Origin: Floridanema evergladense
GTDB taxonomy: Bacteria; Cyanobacteriota; Cyanobacteriia; Cyanobacteriales; Aerosakkonemataceae
DNA: 64,000 nt
Assembly: GCF_041929205.1 (NCBI RefSeq)
Contig: NZ_JBHFNT010000202.1
Reading direction: 5' to 3' (one strand)
Shown: positions 52,669 through 60,986 of the stretch, in pieces
Numbering within the stretch: the stretch's first letter is position 1
Layout of the letters: every line of letters starts with the position of its first letter
Position numbers and translations under genes: made by a program
Notes under the pieces: model-generated
What the model was told of the DNA's origin: nothing
Databases searched by the model: none
Seen by the model: the letters and a program-made list of their open reading frames with translations, nothing else

Positions 52669-53055
52669 ATGGCAAGTGAAACTGCTGAGAAATTTATGCA
52701 AACACTTCAGCAAATAGAGGAAAATAAGAATATTGAACCTTTGGTTTCTCTGTTTACTGAAGATGCTGAATTGAGTAATTTAGCAACTCCATCGCCGCTA
52801 CAAGGGAAAGATGGTGCTAGACAATTTTGGCAAAAATATTTGTCAGTTTTTCAACAAATACATTCTAAATTTACCAATGTGGTAGAAAGCAATGGTTATG
52901 CTGTGTTAGAGTGGACTTCTGAAGGTAGTTTAACATCAGGTGAACCGCTAAAATATCAAGGTGTGAGTATTATAGAAACAGTAGATGGAAAGGTACAGCG
53001 TTTCCGTACCTATTATGATTCAGCTGCTTTTTTACCCCAAGGCGCGAAACAATGA
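52669..53055 (+). CDS. NTF2-like (SnoaL-type) protein
   Basis: 128 residues with the cone-shaped NTF2 fold pattern: N-terminal helix (AEKFMQTLQQIEENKNIEPLVSLF), EDAELSNLATPSPLQGKDGARQFWQKYL, then a curved sheet (FTNVVESNGYAVLEWTSEGSLTSGEPLKYQGVSIIETVDGKVQRFRTYYDSAAF). Such proteins bind or convert small molecules, or act as dimerisation modules. The stop overlaps the uvsE start by four bases (ATGA), a coupled junction. Confidence 0.88.
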   Translation: MASETAEKFMQTLQQIEENKNIEPLVSLFTEDAELSNLATPSPLQGKDGARQFWQKYLSVFQQIHSKFTNVVESNGYAVLEWTSEGSLTSGEPLKYQGVSIIETVDGKVQRFRTYYDSAAFLPQGAKQ

Positions 53056-53993
53056 ATTTGAGCACAAAAAACGATCGCACAACCACCCCCACAACCACCT
53101 TACCAAAGTTAGGTTTAGTCTGCATTACCGCCTCTGACAAAGTGCGTTATCGCACTGTTACTCGCAAAAGATTGTTAACATTAACACCCACAGAACAAGC
53201 AAAGGTGTTAAGAGAATTATATGCAGACAACTTGCAGCGACTCAATGGTGCGATCGCTTTTTGTGCAACTAACAACATTAAATTATATCGTGTTACTTCT
53301 GGGTTATTTCCTTTTGCTGATGACACCATTGGCGAGGATATCTTAACAGAATTTAGCGAAGAATTGGGGAAAATTGGCGATCGCGCTCAAAATTTAGGAA
53401 TGAGAATTGTGATTCATCCCGATCAATTTGTCGTCTTAAGTTCCGACAAACCAGAAGTTATTGAAAACAGCATTAAAATTCTCAGTACTCATGCCAGAAT
53501 TTTAGATTTATTAGGTTTACCGCGTTCCCCTTGGACAGTCATGGAAATACATGGGGGAAAAAGCGATCGCGCCGAAAGACTAATTAATGTAATTGCCAAT
53601 TTACCAGAAACAATTCGTTCTAGAATCGCCTTAGAAAATGACGAATACGCCTACAGCGCATCAGAAATATTCGACATTTGTCGCACCGCAAATATCCCAA
53701 TGGTTTTTGATGCACATCATCATATAATCCACCAAAAACTTGATAGTTACGACCATCTTAGTGTAGCAGAAATGTTAGCCAAAGCCCAGACAACTTGGCC
53801 TAAACCAGAATGGCAATTAGTTCATATTTCCAACGGCAAAGAATCTTTCAACGACCAACAACACAGCGATTTTATCACAGTAATGCCAACTTCTTATAAA
53901 TCAGCACCTTGGATAGAAGTAGAAGCGAAACTCAAAGAACAAGCGATCGAAAAATTACGCCAAGAATGGTTGCCATTAGTAACTAGTAATTAG
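53052..53993 (+). CDS. uvsE: UV DNA damage endonuclease UvsE
   Basis: 313 residues. UvdE TIM-barrel nuclease: LPKLGLVCITASDKVRYRTVTRKRLLTL at the start, NIKLYRVTSGLFPFADD, GMRIVIHPDQFVVLSSDKPEV, MEIHGGKSDRAERLINVI, LENDEYAYSASEIFDICRTANIPMVFDAHHHIIH and LVHISNGKES carry the metal-binding His/Glu/Asp set. It nicks 5' of UV photoproducts and some other lesions, an alternative to UvrABC. Last gene of the operon with DUF2945, DUF3140 and an NTF2-like protein (52102-53993). The ATG overlaps the preceding stop. Confidence 0.93.
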   Translation: MNLSTKNDRTTTPTTTLPKLGLVCITASDKVRYRTVTRKRLLTLTPTEQAKVLRELYADNLQRLNGAIAFCATNNIKLYRVTSGLFPFADDTIGEDILTEFSEELGKIGDRAQNLGMRIVIHPDQFVVLSSDKPEVIENSIKILSTHARILDLLGLPRSPWTVMEIHGGKSDRAERLINVIANLPETIRSRIALENDEYAYSASEIFDICRTANIPMVFDAHHHIIHQKLDSYDHLSVAEMLAKAQTTWPKPEWQLVHISNGKESFNDQQHSDFITVMPTSYKSAPWIEVEAKLKEQAIEKLRQEWLPLVTSN

Positions 53994-54024
53994 TCATTGA
54001 TAAATCACAAAAAGCTATATATAA

Positions 54025-54133
54025 CATCTGCGTTCATCTGCGTTCATCTGCATTCATCTGCGTTCTAAAAAAAGATATTGCCTCCCACCAAAAAGCTAAA
54101 AGCACATCTGTGTTCATCTGTGGACATCTGTGG
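54025..54133. repeat. CATCTGCGTT tandem repeats
   Basis: Four copies of CATCTGCGTT (one with A for G) at 54025-54065 and a related CATCTGTGTT/CATCTGTGGA set at 54105-54133. Simple dispersed repeats of a kind common in cyanobacterial intergenic DNA. No function is evident. Confidence 0.8.
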
Positions 54134-54221
54134 TAAGAAAAAAGACTCCAGCAAAAACCGATAACCTAGATATAAAATCTAGGTTCCAAAAAATCTGACT
54201 TCCTGATGTGTAAGTCTTAAA

Positions 54222-54995
54222 TTAATCAAAAAATTGAACCATTCCATCCTGAAAAACCAACAATTCTCCCGGTTTAATTTGCGTCCAAACTTCATTATCA
54301 GTCAAAGGAGTAGTCGCAATAATTGCTACTCGATCGTTCGGAGTAGTCAACTTTTGAAAATCCACCGTCACATCTTGGTCAATTAAATGAGCCGCAGCAA
54401 AAGGCGCTTGCCTTACAATGTACCAAAGATTAGTCGAACAATGAGCAAAAAAGTCAGAACCATCAGAAAGTAAATAGTTAAAAGTTCCCTTTTGGGCTAA
54501 ACTTGCCGTTACTTCCTTTAACACCGGATAAAGTTCTGGCAAAGGTGGTTTAACTTTGGGAAAATACGATCGCAACTCATTCAAAATCAAACAAAAAGCT
54601 TTCTCACTATCAGTCTCGCCAACTGCGCGATAAAACCCATTATTTTCAGGATTAAAATCTTCTAAATTCCCATTATGAGCAAATACCCAATACTTACCCC
54701 AAAGTTCGCGCCGGAAAGGATGACAATTTTCTAAAGCAACTTCCCCTTGAGTTGCTTTCCGAATATGAGCAATTACATGAGTAGAACGAATCGGATAACA
54801 CCTTACCACATCAGCAATTGGAGAAGCAACAGCAGGTTTAGAATCTAAAAAAATCCGACATCCCAAACCTTCAAAAAAAGCAATTCCCCAACCATCTTGG
54901 TGAGTATCTGTTCTTCCCCCTCTAGCAGAAAAACCTTCAAAGGAAAAACATATATCCGTCGGTACGTTACAATTCATTCCCAAGAGTTGACACAT
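54222..54995 (-). CDS. Class II glutamine amidotransferase (YafJ/EgtC-like)
   Basis: 257 residues. The N-terminal Cys after Met (MCQLLGMNCNVPTDICFSFEGFSARGG) is the expected nucleophile. DTHQDGWGIAFFEG, HVIAHIRKATQGEVALENCHPFRRE and VFAHNGNLEDF complete the Ntn-glutaminase pocket. It lacks a synthase domain, so it may act alone, like YafJ or EgtC-type amidohydrolases. It is followed by the CATCTGCG repeats and has GGGGATT heptamers just upstream of its start. Confidence 0.9.
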   Translation of the reverse strand: MCQLLGMNCNVPTDICFSFEGFSARGGRTDTHQDGWGIAFFEGLGCRIFLDSKPAVASPIADVVRCYPIRSTHVIAHIRKATQGEVALENCHPFRRELWGKYWVFAHNGNLEDFNPENNGFYRAVGETDSEKAFCLILNELRSYFPKVKPPLPELYPVLKEVTASLAQKGTFNYLLSDGSDFFAHCSTNLWYIVRQAPFAAAHLIDQDVTVDFQKLTTPNDRVAIIATTPLTDNEVWTQIKPGELLVFQDGMVQFFD

Positions 54996-55000
54996 AGTAA

Positions 55001-55056
55001 CTGGGGATTGGGGACTGGGGACTGGGGATTGGGGACTGGGTACTGGGTACTGGGTA
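55001..55056. repeat. GGGGACT/GGGGATT heptamer tract (STRR type)
   Basis: Eight or so heptamers GGGGACT, GGGGATT and GGGTACT in tandem just upstream of the amidotransferase start. They match the CCCCAGT/CCCCAAT short tandem repeats known from filamentous cyanobacteria. Confidence 0.85.
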
Positions 55057-55137
55057 AATTTTACCCTGTTCCTTTTACCCGAATATTTCCTTCTTTATTC
55101 CTTCTTTACCTTCTGCCTTCTGCCTTCTGCCTTTCCT

Positions 55138-56382
55138 TCAAGCAGGTCCGATCGCATCAATCGCCGCCTCAAGTGCGATCGCCACGTGAGTCCAATGCGT
55201 CCCACCCTGGCAATAAACAATGTAAGGTTCTCTTAATGGCCCATCTGCGGAAAATTCCAAAGTGCTACCTTCGATAAACGTACCACCAGCCATGACCACC
55301 TGACTTTCATAACCGGGCATATCCCAAGGTACAGGTTCCACGTAAGAATCGATCGGGGAATATTGCTGAATCACCTGACAAAAAGCAATTAACTTCTCTG
55401 CCGAACCCAATTTAATCGCTTGAATCACATCCCGTCTAGGTGCTAAAGCGGGAGGATTCACCGGATAACCCAACTGATCGAACACATAACCAGTCAAATA
55501 AGTTCCCTTCATCGCCTCCCCAACCATTTGAGGTGCTAAAAACAAACCTTGGAACAGCAAACGGTTTTGGTCAAAAGTTGCACCCCCCGCACTGCCAATT
55601 CCGGGGGCTGTGAGGCGACAAGCCGCCGCTTCCACCAAATCTGACCTTCCAGCGACGTAACCCCCCGCCGTGACCACTGTACCCCCCGGATTTTTAATCA
55701 ATGACCCGGCTATCAAGTCAGCACCCAGATGGGTCGGTTCTTGGGTTTCGATAAACTCGCCATAACAGTTATCTACAAAACAAACTGTGTTAGCATTTTG
55801 CTGCTTCACAAGGTAGATAATCTTCTCAATTTCCTCAATAGAGAGGCTAGAACGCCAAGAATAACCACAAGATCGCTGAATCAACACCAGGCGCGTTTTT
55901 TCACCTACCGCATGGGAGAGAGCTTCCCAATCTACATTTCCTTCTTTTGTCAGAGGTAATTCTCGGTATTTGATGCCAAATTCAATAAGTGATCCTTGAC
56001 CCTCACCGCGCAAGCCAATGACTTCTTCGAGAGTGTCGTAGGGAGTACCGACGACAGCCAGCATTTCGTCACCGGGACGTAGGACACCGAACAAGGCGCA
56101 AGCGATCGCATGAGTACCGGAAACAAACTGCACTCTTACCGCAGCAGCTTCGGCACCCATAACATCCGCGAACACCTTGTCTAAAACTTCCCGCCCCAAA
56201 TCATCATGTCCATAGCCGGAAACACCCGCAAAGTGATGGGCTCCGACGCGATGACGACGAAAGGCTGCTAAAACTCTTTTAAGATTTTGCTTGACCTGAG
56301 CGTCAATTCCAGAAAAAATCGGAAATAGTGCCTGTTCTGCTTCAAGCAGCTTGAAAAAGCTGTTCATTAATTCCTCATTCAC
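55138..56382 (-). CDS. Methionine gamma-lyase family (aluminium-resistance-type) PLP protein
   Basis: 414 residues of the Met_gamma_lyase/aluminium-resistance family: HHFAGVSGYGHDDLGREVLDKVFADVMGAEAAAVRVQFVSGTHAIACALFGVLRPGDEM for the PLP site, CFVDNCYGEFIETQEPTHLGADLIAGSLIKNPGGTVVTAGGYVAG with the PLP Lys in SLIKNPGG, and RLTAPGIGSAGG. Related to cystathionine gamma-lyases but a separate family whose true substrate is not settled. Full length. Divergent from the desaturase at 56448. Confidence 0.9.
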   Translation of the reverse strand: MNEELMNSFFKLLEAEQALFPIFSGIDAQVKQNLKRVLAAFRRHRVGAHHFAGVSGYGHDDLGREVLDKVFADVMGAEAAAVRVQFVSGTHAIACALFGVLRPGDEMLAVVGTPYDTLEEVIGLRGEGQGSLIEFGIKYRELPLTKEGNVDWEALSHAVGEKTRLVLIQRSCGYSWRSSLSIEEIEKIIYLVKQQNANTVCFVDNCYGEFIETQEPTHLGADLIAGSLIKNPGGTVVTAGGYVAGRSDLVEAAACRLTAPGIGSAGGATFDQNRLLFQGLFLAPQMVGEAMKGTYLTGYVFDQLGYPVNPPALAPRRDVIQAIKLGSAEKLIAFCQVIQQYSPIDSYVEPVPWDMPGYESQVVMAGGTFIEGSTLEFSADGPLREPYIVYCQGGTHWTHVAIALEAAIDAIGPA

Positions 56383-56447
56383 GATATAGGTATGCGGATT
56401 TTAAGACCGCGCAGATTGGGCTAGACAATTCGTTTTAAGGTTCCTGC

Positions 56448-57260
56448 ATGACAATTGCAAGCTCAACTCAACTTCGCCCCAATACTTCCCATGCAATTGG
56501 TTTATTGGTAGTTCACTTCGGAGCATTATTTGCTCTACTTCCCAGTAATTTCAGTTGGGCTGCGATCGGCTTGGCTGTTTTCCTCCACTGGGTTACAGGT
56601 GGCTTGGGCATCACTTTAGGTTGGCATCGGTTATTATCCCACCGTAGTTTTCAAACCCCAAAATGGTTGGAGTACTTTTTAGCTTTCTGCGGGGTACTTG
56701 CCAGCCAAGGAGGAATAATCGATTGGGTTGGGTTACACCGCCTGCATCATCTCCATTCCGATCAAGAACCCGATCCCCATGATTCAAATCGGGGTTTTTT
56801 ATGGAGTCATATCGGCTGGATGTTATTTGATAGTCCAGCTAACGCCGATATACCTAAATTTACGAAAGATCTTGCCGAAGACCCAGTTTATCAGTTTTTC
56901 CAAAAATACTTTGTACTGATACAGGTAATACTAGGAATTGGTCTTTACCTTTTAGGTGGCTGGCCCTTTGTGGTTTGGGGGATCTTTGTGCGTTTATTCG
57001 CAGTATTCCATTGTACTTGGTTTGTTAATAGTGCGACTCACAAATTTGGCTATCGTACTTATGAATCTGGCGATCGCTCAACCAACTGCTGGTGGGTAGC
57101 ATTAGTCACCTACGGCGAAGGTTGGCACAACAATCACCACGCCTTCCAATATTCCGCCCGTCACGGTTTACAGTGGTGGGAAATTGACATGACATGGAAG
57201 ACAATTCAAGTCCTACAATTCCTTGGTTTAGCCCAGAACGTCAAATTACCGCAGAAGTAG
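56448..57260 (+). CDS. desC: Acyl-lipid/acyl-CoA desaturase, delta-9 type
   Basis: 270 residues, membrane-bound desaturase with the three His boxes: HRLLSH (about 62-67), HRLHH (about 99-103) and HNNHH (about 226-230). Hydrophobic pairs of helices surround them (IGLLVVHFGALFALLP, FLAFCGVLASQ, VILGIGLYLLGGWPFVVWG). GWHRLLSHRSFQTPKWLEYFLAFCG is typical of cyanobacterial DesC. It introduces the first double bond in membrane fatty acids. Whether it is the main DesC or a paralogue cannot be decided. ATG preceded by GGTTCCTGC, no clear ribosome site. Confidence 0.85.
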   Translation: MTIASSTQLRPNTSHAIGLLVVHFGALFALLPSNFSWAAIGLAVFLHWVTGGLGITLGWHRLLSHRSFQTPKWLEYFLAFCGVLASQGGIIDWVGLHRLHHLHSDQEPDPHDSNRGFLWSHIGWMLFDSPANADIPKFTKDLAEDPVYQFFQKYFVLIQVILGIGLYLLGGWPFVVWGIFVRLFAVFHCTWFVNSATHKFGYRTYESGDRSTNCWWVALVTYGEGWHNNHHAFQYSARHGLQWWEIDMTWKTIQVLQFLGLAQNVKLPQK

Positions 57261-57265
57261 TCAGG

Positions 57266-57480
57266 TGAGATGGGGAGATGGGGAGGTGGGGAGGTGGGGC
57301 GATGGGGAGATGGGGAGTTGGGGAGATGGGGAGATGGGGAGATTCTCGTTCCCAGGTTGAACCTGGGAACGAGGTGAAGGAGGTTCTACCTCCATTCCCT
57401 AACTCAAAACTCAAAACTCAAAACTCAAAACTTCCCCAGTCCCCAGTCCCCAGTCCCCAGTCCCCAGTCCCCAGTCCCCA
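57266..57480. repeat. Repeat cluster: GGGGAGAT tract, REP pair, CCCCAGT tract
   Basis: GGGGAGAT/GGGGAGGT units (57266-57343), then the REP hairpin pair CGTTCCCAGGTT with AACCTGGGAACG (57347-57371) and GGAGGT-TCT-ACCTCC (57379-57393), then AACTCAAA direct repeats (57402-57430), then CCCCAGT heptamers (57434-57480). It is wholly repetitive and separates desC from the convergent proA. Confidence 0.88.
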
Positions 57481-57482
57481 CT

Positions 57483-58754
57483 CTAAAATCTGCCATTCCC
57501 CTGTACAATGTGCTTCAGCGTTGTCAGAGCTTCCATACTAATTAAGCCTCGGCGCTGTCCTCTTTGGTTAGACATTCCGAGAAAAATTGCGTCTCCTCTG
57601 CCAGGATTTCTGGAAAATCTGGGACTAGCGTTAATGTAGGTTGAGGCACTGTTGACACCCAAGGCAAATTGGCGGCTTTCTTGGTAAGATTCGGTAACTA
57701 TACAGTCAGCATGACCGCTGCTGTATTGGTTAATCCAAACGATCGCATCTTCCAAGCTATCCACCAACTTAAAAGCTAGTGTCTTAGTTAGGTAAGATTC
57801 ACTCCATTCCGCATCACTAGTGCTTCTCAACTCAGGAAACTCTGCTACTAAATTGGAATCACCTTTTAAAGTAAAGCCCTTTTCCTTCAAACTGTTAAAT
57901 AAGGTGACTAAGGAAGAGGGTTTTTGATTGGGATGAATTAAAACTTTTTCGATCGCATTCACCGGATCGGGCTCACTCTGATGACTATCCATAATCACCC
58001 AACGCGCTACTTCCAAGCTACCCGAAGGCGACCAAAATAAGTAACAGTTACCCATTCCCGACTTTAAAACGGGTGCAGTTGATTGGCGTACTACCTGCTG
58101 CACTAAACTGGGACGACCGTATGGGATAATTAAATTAATATAGCGCTCTAGCGTAATTAAGTCTCGCAGAGAACCGCCTTGATCTGTCGGCAAAAGTTCC
58201 AAGCTTCCCTCTGGTATTCCTACTCCCTGCAATGCCGACTGCAAAGCTTTAGTAATTGCACTGTTGGAATGACTCGCTTCCGTTCCACCCCTGAGAATTA
58301 AAGTATTTCCCGTTTTCATACATAACCCAGCTGCGATCGCACCCAACTCAGGAAACGCCTCATAAACTAAAGCTATTACCCCTAAAGGCATCAGCTGACA
58401 GTAAGTTTGGGAATGTTCCAATTGATAAGCTGCTGTCATTACTCGCCGCATCGGATCTGGTAACTCCCCTAACCTTTGCAGCATTTGGACTGTAGTTTGT
58501 AGCCTTTCTGGTGTCAGTTTTAGCCAATCTAAAATTAATTCTGGGATCGCCATTTCCCGACTTGCTTCCAAGTCTAGGGTATTAGCTTCCAAAATCTCGT
58601 CGGAGGCGCTTTTTACTGCTTGTGCCATTGCTTGCACGGCACGCGAGCGATCGACTCCTTTGATGGTACTCAGTTCAAAAGAAGCATGGTAGGCACGCTG
58701 AACTGTCGCCATCAAATTTGCATTCACTGAACCATCAAACGTTTCGGTGGTCAT
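57483..58754 (-). CDS. proA: Glutamate-5-semialdehyde dehydrogenase
   Basis: 423 residues. Aldehyde dehydrogenase fold of ProA: LPDPMRRVMTAAYQLEHSQTYCQLMPLGVIALVYEAFPELGAIAAGLCMKTGNTLILRGGTEASHSN, IIPYGRPSLVQQVV, HADCIVTESY and VNSASTYINASPRFSRNPGRGDAIFLGMSNQRGQRRGLISMEALTTLKHIVQG. It reduces gamma-glutamyl phosphate in proline synthesis. The usual catalytic-Cys region reads MGNCYLFWSP, where many ProA enzymes have GxGxCHxYV, so the Cys is present but the following His is not. It starts four bases after the small membrane gene's stop (58759), same strand. Confidence 0.92.
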   Translation of the reverse strand: MTTETFDGSVNANLMATVQRAYHASFELSTIKGVDRSRAVQAMAQAVKSASDEILEANTLDLEASREMAIPELILDWLKLTPERLQTTVQMLQRLGELPDPMRRVMTAAYQLEHSQTYCQLMPLGVIALVYEAFPELGAIAAGLCMKTGNTLILRGGTEASHSNSAITKALQSALQGVGIPEGSLELLPTDQGGSLRDLITLERYINLIIPYGRPSLVQQVVRQSTAPVLKSGMGNCYLFWSPSGSLEVARWVIMDSHQSEPDPVNAIEKVLIHPNQKPSSLVTLFNSLKEKGFTLKGDSNLVAEFPELRSTSDAEWSESYLTKTLAFKLVDSLEDAIVWINQYSSGHADCIVTESYQESRQFALGVNSASTYINASPRFSRNPGRGDAIFLGMSNQRGQRRGLISMEALTTLKHIVQGNGRF

Positions 58755-58758
58755 AAAG

Positions 58759-59169
58759 CTAACGTCTGTAAGCTAGCCAATACATTAGGACTATCAACAT
58801 CAACGCCGCCACTGCTCCCATGATAAACCCAATGATTATATAAGTTTCTTTTTGTAATTTGGGAGCCAAGAATAGCCCTACCACAAACACTACCACAATG
58901 ATTAACAGCGCTACAGGTAGATAACTATCTCTAATCCTGGGATAGGCTTTACTCCACCTACTACCTGTCCAGTGCCAAGACCTTTTGTAGGGATAGGTCG
59001 TCGAGAGTTGCTCGATCGCATGACCATTATCTTCCACTACAAATATTTGCTGGCATTTATTGCAACCAAAGGCTTCTGTCAGGACAATGGGCATCAGTCG
59101 CCCCCTTCGTCCACAGGGACAGGGATAATCACTATTTAAATCTATCTTTTGGGCTTTTGGAGATGGCAC
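58759..59169 (-). CDS. Zinc-ribbon plus two-helix membrane protein
   Basis: 136 residues. N-terminal CPCGRRGRLMPIVLTEAFGCNKC (CxC...CxxC) looks like a small zinc ribbon. After a basic/aromatic linker come two membrane helices (LPVALLIIVVVFVVGLFLAP and YIIIGFIMGAVAALMLIVLMYWLAY). The cytosolic ribbon and two-helix hairpin are seen in cyanobacterial proteins of unknown function. It is four bases upstream of proA and likely co-transcribed with it. Confidence 0.75.
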   Translation of the reverse strand: MPSPKAQKIDLNSDYPCPCGRRGRLMPIVLTEAFGCNKCQQIFVVEDNGHAIEQLSTTYPYKRSWHWTGSRWSKAYPRIRDSYLPVALLIIVVVFVVGLFLAPKLQKETYIIIGFIMGAVAALMLIVLMYWLAYRR

Positions 59170-59570
59170 AAGTGGTCTTATATCAAACCGAGTTTATTAA
59201 AGGTTTACCTATAAACATTTGAGTCATTAACAATCTATTATATGGCTTTTTCACCATTTTTTAACTGTTCTTGATTTAATAAAATCTAACAGCTGTATTA
59301 AATTCTAGCATTCCCCACCAGATTTTCCAATGCTGGGGATTGGGGATTGGGGATTGGGGACTGGGGATTGGGGATTGGGGACAAGGGGACAAGGGGACAA
59401 GGGGACAAGGTGACTCTTGAGAATTTTTCACTCAAAACTCAAAACTTCCCCAGTCCCCAATCCCTAGTCCCTAGTCCCTAGTCCCCAGTCCCCAGTCCCC
59501 AGTCCCCAATCCCAGCCCCCAATAAACTTTCCACGACAGCATCTTGGGAGATGGTATTAATTACTTTCTA
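59170..59570. other. Intergenic region of inverted STRR tracts
   Basis: 401 bases between the small membrane gene and tRNA-Gly. The middle is repeats: GGGGATT/GGGGACT tandem units and GGGGACAA units (59333-59408), an AACTCAAA spacer, then the complementary CCCCAGT/CCCTAGT units (59451-59516). The G-rich and C-rich arms could pair into one long hairpin. No other gene seen. Confidence 0.8.
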
Positions 59571-59642
59571 AGCGGGCAACGCGATTCGAACGCGCGACAT
59601 TCACCTTGGCAAGGTGACGCTCTACCGCTGAGCTATGCCCGC
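59571..59642 (-). tRNA. tRNA-Gly (GCC)
   Basis: 72 nucleotides. Acceptor stem GCGGGCA with TGCCCGC plus discriminator U; D-arm GCTC-AGCGGTA-GAGC; anticodon stem TCACC with GGTGA and loop TTGCCAA (anticodon GCC, bases 59608-59610); T-arm with TTCGAAT. No CCA is encoded: the base after the discriminator is T-rich AGTAATT-type sequence, so CCA must be added. A CCA-adding enzyme gene lies nearby at 60987. Confidence 0.95.
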
Positions 59643-59730
59643 AACCACTTGACTTTTACTAGTATGTCAGAAAAATCTAGGGTTGTCAACTAAAAACTAA
59701 GAAAATTTTTAGCGAATGATTCCGTATCGA

Positions 59731-60321
59731 CTACTCTAGCTCAGTTGAGGAGTCGTGAGCGATCGCATTTTTCAACGCCCCAGGTAAATGTTGAGTAGAG
59801 GCTGGCCCCACAACTTTACCGCTGTAGGGTTCCAGATTGCCGTTACTCTTAATTTGGCGCATTAAACTAGCCATTTCGATCGCACTCATAGCATAATTCC
59901 AGCCATGATTACTTTTAATTCCTGCCCGTTCTAGAGCTTGCTGCATATTATCTGCTGTAATAATGCCAAAAATTACCGGAACTCCGGTTTGAAATCCAGC
60001 AGCAGCAATCCCTTTCGCCACTTCAGCCGCGACATAATCAAAGTGAGGCGTTTGACCTCGAATCACAGCACCCAAGCAAATTACCGCATCATAGCGCCCG
60101 CTGAGTGCCATTTGGCGAGCAACTAAGGATACCTCGAAACTGCCTGGTACCCAAACGTAATCTACCTGAGTGCCGTGAAGATTGGTATCGATGCCATGCC
60201 GTTTCAGACAATCTTGACATCCCTCTAAAAGCTTACCTGTCACTAAGTCATTAAAACGACCAATGACAATCCCAAACTTTAAGGTGTCTGTCTGAGTAAA
60301 ACTTCCCTCAAAAACTGCCAT
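59731..60321 (-). CDS. ribH: 6,7-dimethyl-8-ribityllumazine synthase
   Basis: 196 residues. FGIVIGRFNDLVTGKLLEG at the start, VPGSFEVSLVARQMALSGRYDAVICLGAVIRGQTPHFDYVAAEVAKGI (substrate His/Phe segment), PVIFGIITADNMQQALERAG and HGWNYAMSAIEMASLMRQI are diagnostic. It makes lumazine, the last intermediate before riboflavin. A C-terminal extension of about 30 residues (GNLEPYSGKVVGPASTQHLPG...) goes beyond the standard family length of about 155, as in other cyanobacteria. psbZ lies about 110 bases upstream, same strand. Confidence 0.94.
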   Translation of the reverse strand: MAVFEGSFTQTDTLKFGIVIGRFNDLVTGKLLEGCQDCLKRHGIDTNLHGTQVDYVWVPGSFEVSLVARQMALSGRYDAVICLGAVIRGQTPHFDYVAAEVAKGIAAAGFQTGVPVIFGIITADNMQQALERAGIKSNHGWNYAMSAIEMASLMRQIKSNGNLEPYSGKVVGPASTQHLPGALKNAIAHDSSTELE

Positions 60322-60429
60322 GTCAATTTTTTCGCGTCATCGTCAATTGTTCTTTGTCCATTGTCTCAAAGCCAATGACTTATGACCTACTCAGCAATGA
60401 ATTTTTGACTAATGACTAATTGACTCAGC

Positions 60430-60618
60430 TTAAACTACGAAGGAACTTAACGCAGCTACTACCAATACTAAAGCCACCCAAACGCCAGAACCCAAAAACA
60501 GCAATCTCTTGGATTGATCCCAATTTTGGGGTGAGGCGTATGCAACAGGCACCCAAACTACTAATACGAAAGATAGTGCTACCAGAGCAAATAGCGCAAG
60601 TTGAAACAAGATTGTCAT
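60430..60618 (-). CDS. psbZ: Photosystem II reaction center protein Z
   Basis: 62 residues from ATG 60618, with GGGAGAAG upstream; a longer frame to 60675 is not supported by the family. The sequence is a two-helix membrane protein (TILFQLALFALVALSFVLVV and FLGSGVWVALVLVVAALSSFVV) joined by the loop VPVAYASPQNWDQSKRLL, which is the PsbZ signature. PsbZ sits at the edge of photosystem II near CP43 and helps stabilise the complex. Its presence confirms an oxygenic phototroph. ribH follows downstream on the same strand. Confidence 0.95.
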   Translation of the reverse strand: MTILFQLALFALVALSFVLVVWVPVAYASPQNWDQSKRLLFLGSGVWVALVLVVAALSSFVV

Positions 60619-60986
60619 TTTTTGCTTCTCCCAAGACAGCAGACAGCTGATTAACTGATTAACCTTTTCACCCACAGGGGGCGAGATTTTAAATTCCTAT
60701 CTTGCTAAACTACCATGAAGCGGTCATCTTTCAGCAAGAAAGGCGGGATAGGGGACTGGGGACTGGGTACTGGGTACTGGGTACTGGGGATTGAGAATGA
60801 GTTTTGAGATAAGGAGAAAGTTTTAAGTTCATGAATTTTTCCTTTGTCCTCTTCTTCTGAATCCCCAATCCCTAGTCCCCAGTCCCCAATCCCCAATCCC
60901 CAGTCCCCAATCCCCAGTCCCCAGTCCCCAATCCCCAGTCCCCAATCCCCAGTCCCCAGTCCCCAATCCCTAACCCCTAGAAAGCA
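60619..60986. other. Intergenic STRR region upstream of CCA/DHH gene
   Basis: 368 bases between psbZ (minus) and the plus-strand gene at 60987. G-rich heptamers (60749-60790) face a long run of about fifteen CCCCAGT/CCCCAAT heptamers (60861-60970), again an inverted pair. The heptamer run ends 18 bases before the ATG of the next gene, so that gene's promoter must lie within or before the repeats. Confidence 0.8.

Noticed and set aside
54897..55277. Plus-strand frame across GGGGATT heptamers
   Set aside because: It overlaps two well-supported minus-strand genes and is composed of repeat codons.
57278..57541. Plus-strand frame made of Gly/Arg/Trp repeats after desC
   Set aside because: It is translated GGGGAGAT repeat and REP hairpin, with its end inside proA on the other strand.
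57483..58754. proA considered as possibly inactive because the Cys is followed by Tyr, not His
   Set aside because: All other ProA segments are intact and the Cys itself is there; one neighbouring substitution seen by eye is not enough to call it defective.
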